Of a DNA stretch of 64,000 nt, positions 62,527-64,000 are shown one piece after another (within the stretch, counting starts at the first letter, position 1; each line of letters begins with the position of its first letter). Below the pieces are notes generated by a model. That model ran no database searches, was not told the origin of the DNA, and saw only the letters and a list, made by a program, of their open reading frames with translations. This DNA is from Draconibacterium aestuarii (lineage in GTDB: Bacteria; Bacteroidota; Bacteroidia; Bacteroidales; Prolixibacteraceae), in assembly GCA_026671195.1 (NCBI GenBank), contig JAPOHD010000002.1, positions 62,001 to 126,000 on the forward strand, given 5' to 3'. Both the position numbers and the translations under genes were made by a program.

Positions 62527-63131
62527 AGGAGCATGGTTTAATACTTTCTGACAAAGCTCGCCAGGATTACGAATTTGTAAAAAAAGCACTTGATGGCGAC
62601 GAAAAAGCCTTTGCCCGTTTGCTAACCCGATACAAAGACACGATTTACTTTATGCTGCTAAAAATGGTGAATAATCGCAGCGATGCCGAAGACCTTACAC
62701 TTGAGGCTTTTGGAAAAGCATTTAAAAGCCTTCACCAGTATTCTCCAACTTATGCCTTTAGTACCTGGCTGTTTAAAATTGCATCGAATAACTGTATCGA
62801 TTTTTTACGGAAGAAAAAGGGTGTTCAGGTTTCAATTGAAAATGGGGAACAAAACGAAAACAGCGAACAGTTAAAACTAAAGGCCAAAGATCCGGATCCG
62901 GAGGAAAGATTAATACGGCAGCAAAAGGCAATTCTATTGAGGAAAGTGGTGCGAAAATTAAAACCACGTTATCAAATTTTGGTTGAACTTCGATATTTTC
63001 GCGAGTTTTCATACGAAGAAATTGCAAAAGAATTAGATTTGCCGCTCGGTACAGTAAAAGCCCAACTTTTCAGAGCACGCGAAATGCTGTTTAAGATGAT
63101 TGAGTACACCGAGATTGGTCAAAAAGATTGA
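62523..63131 (+). CDS. ECF-type RNA polymerase sigma factor
   Basis: 202-residue sigma factor. Region 2: DEKAFARLLTRYKDTIYFMLLKMVNNRSDAEDLTLEAFGKAF (in part); linker rich in Asn/Glu/Lys at about 110-130; region 4: RKLKPRYQILVELRYFREFSYEEIAKELDLPLGTVKAQLFRARE (in part). There is no FecR or other anti-sigma gene adjacent, unlike the sigma factor at 8.6 kb. It overlaps the glycosyltransferase gene by ATGA and is followed after 3 bases by rsmG. Confidence 0.93.
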   Translation: MKEHGLILSDKARQDYEFVKKALDGDEKAFARLLTRYKDTIYFMLLKMVNNRSDAEDLTLEAFGKAFKSLHQYSPTYAFSTWLFKIASNNCIDFLRKKKGVQVSIENGEQNENSEQLKLKAKDPDPEERLIRQQKAILLRKVVRKLKPRYQILVELRYFREFSYEEIAKELDLPLGTVKAQLFRAREMLFKMIEYTEIGQKD

Positions 63132-63134
63132 TAA

Positions 63135-63755
63135 ATGGATATAATTCTAAAATACTTCCCTAATTTAAGCGAAACCCAGATTGAACTGTTTAAGCAGTTG
63201 GAACCGCTTTATGCCGAGTGGAACTCGCAAATTAATGTAATTTCAAGAAAAGACTTTTCCGAATTTTACGAAAGGCATGTGTTGCACTCGCTGAGTATTG
63301 GGAAGTTTACAAAGTTTGTAGGAAATACCAAAATACTTGATGTGGGAACAGGCGGCGGATTCCCGGGAATTCCGCTGGCCATATTATTTCCCGATGTCAA
63401 ATTTCATTTGGTAGATTCAATTGGGAAAAAAATTAAGGTGGTAAATGGTGTTGCCGGTTCGCTGGGATTAAAAAATGTACAGGCCAAGCAAATCCGGGCC
63501 GAGCAGTTAAAAGAGAAATACGATTTTGTTATTAGTCGTGCTGTTACGCGTTTGCCGGAGTTTGTGCCATGGATCCAAAAAAACATTTCGAAGAAAAATT
63601 TAAATGCACTGCCCAATGGAGTAATTTATTTAAAGGGCGGCGATTTAAGCCAGGAAATTAAACCCTATCGAAAAAAAATATTTGTACAGGATTTGTCGGA
63701 ATACTTTGAAGAGGAGTTTTTTGAAACAAAAAAAGTACTGCATTTGCCTCTTTAA
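63135..63755 (+). CDS. rsmG: 16S rRNA (guanine527-N7)-methyltransferase
   Basis: Methylates G527 of 16S rRNA using S-adenosylmethionine. The 206-residue product has the GidB/RsmG pattern: NVISRKDFSEFYERHVLHSLS (in part), the AdoMet loop ILDVGTGGGFPGIPLA near 73-88, VDSIGKKIKVV and DFVISRAVTRLPEFVPW. Standard length. Third gene of the glycosyltransferase-sigma-rsmG operon, closed by a terminator. Confidence 0.95.
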   Translation: MDIILKYFPNLSETQIELFKQLEPLYAEWNSQINVISRKDFSEFYERHVLHSLSIGKFTKFVGNTKILDVGTGGGFPGIPLAILFPDVKFHLVDSIGKKIKVVNGVAGSLGLKNVQAKQIRAEQLKEKYDFVISRAVTRLPEFVPWIQKNISKKNLNALPNGVIYLKGGDLSQEIKPYRKKIFVQDLSEYFEEEFFETKKVLHLPL

Positions 63756-63772
63756 TTGTGGCAACAAAAAAG

Positions 63773-63808
63773 AAAGCCCGTTCTGCTTACTAATGGAACG
63801 GGCTTTTT
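63773..63808. terminator. Shared terminator of rsmG and the phosphofructokinase gene
   Basis: AAAGCCCGTTC and GAACGGGCTTT arms with a 12-base loop; T run on the plus side and, from the A run at 63765-63771, a U run on the minus strand. It lies between two convergent genes. Confidence 0.82.
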
Positions 63809-63829
63809 ATATTTATCTACTTTTTGATT

Positions 63830-64000
63830 TTATAAGTATTCGTCGCCAAACGAAACACCCATTTTCCGGGCTTTTTGAATGAGTGGGAAATTGGCGTCAA
63901 CCAAACGTAATTTACCGCCCACCTCTTCTAAAGGTACTGTTGTTAGCTCGTTGTTTTTTATGGCAACCATGGTTCCAAAGTTTTCTTCGGCAATACACTG
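63830..64000 (-). CDS. 6-phosphofructokinase, C-terminal end (partial)
   Basis: The last 56 codons of a minus-strand gene cut by the window edge. It ends ...QCIAEENFGTMVAIKN, then VPLEEVGGKLRLVDANF, KARKMGVSFGDEYL and a TAA stop at 63830. The GTMVAI...VPLEEV...SFGD pattern is the C terminus of PfkA-type phosphofructokinase, the glycolytic enzyme for fructose 6-phosphate. ATP or pyrophosphate dependence cannot be judged from this part. Confidence 0.85.
   Translation of the reverse strand, partial: QCIAEENFGTMVAIKNNELTTVPLEEVGGKLRLVDANFPLIQKARKMGVSFGDEYL

Overview
The window looks like chromosomal DNA of a free-living member of the Bacteroidota, probably Bacteroidia of the Marinilabiliales/Prolixibacteraceae type (the family placement is an inference). 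The signs are a SusC/SusD pair under an ECF sigma/FecR switch, a PorP/SprF protein and a C-terminal gliding/T9SS type B sorting domain, type III glutamine synthetase, an HU-HIG-like DNA-binding protein, AT-rich intergenic DNA, and promoters of the Bacteroidota form TTTG-19-TAnnTTTG, seen best in front of tRNA-Lys. I saw no prophage, transposase, CRISPR array or rRNA operon.

Layout. 0.2-9.1 kb: a compact polysaccharide-utilisation-type locus on the minus strand (ECF sigma, FecR, SusC, SusD, sulfatase). 9.3-14.6 kb: a large DUF2339 membrane protein, the RNase P RNA gene flanked by two long hairpins, lgt, a small lipoprotein and an HU-like protein preceded by a 22-bp-period repeat array. 14.7-20.7 kb: sulfate uptake and activation (SLC13/RCK permease, cysD, a cysN-cysC fusion) with a nucleotide-sugar epimerase. 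21.0-24.2 kb: tRNA-Lys(TTT) and a TldD/TldE protease pair. 24.6-32.7 kb: three glutamine synthetase relatives of three different types (II, I-like, III) around an aminotransferase, a HAD protein and a kinase-like protein. 32.8-43.3 kb: a PorE-like OmpA lipoprotein, a histidine kinase, an HTH protein beside an 11-copy 21-bp array, a K+ channel-like protein, RNA methyltransferase, arginine deiminase-like enzyme and small enzymes. 43.3-51.4 kb: exopolysaccharide initiating transferase, Gfo/Idh-like protein, pcm, an MBL-fold hydrolase, gcvP, an 8-copy 41-bp array and ispE. 51.5-56.7 kb: a small secreted ENWM-repeat protein, PorP/SprF and a 1205-residue T9SS cargo-like protein. 56.8-64.0 kb: acyl-CoA carboxylase subunits, LptF/G permease, tgt, a glycosyltransferase-sigma factor-rsmG operon and the 3' end of a phosphofructokinase gene.

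How it fits together. Most genes are housekeeping or envelope functions. The least expected parts are (1) the nitrogen island, where a tight three-gene operon (GSI-like ligase, kinase-like protein, HAD-like protein) sits between GSII and GSIII; (2) three separate intergenic arrays with exactly constant periods of 22, 21 and 41 bp, close to whole numbers of DNA helical turns; (3) a small exported protein built from four ENWM...W repeats; and (4) several enzymes with altered signature residues (Tgt without its zinc cysteines, an APS kinase domain with Asn in the Walker A motif, a K+ channel with a GFK filter). All family names rest on motifs read by eye; no database search was possible.
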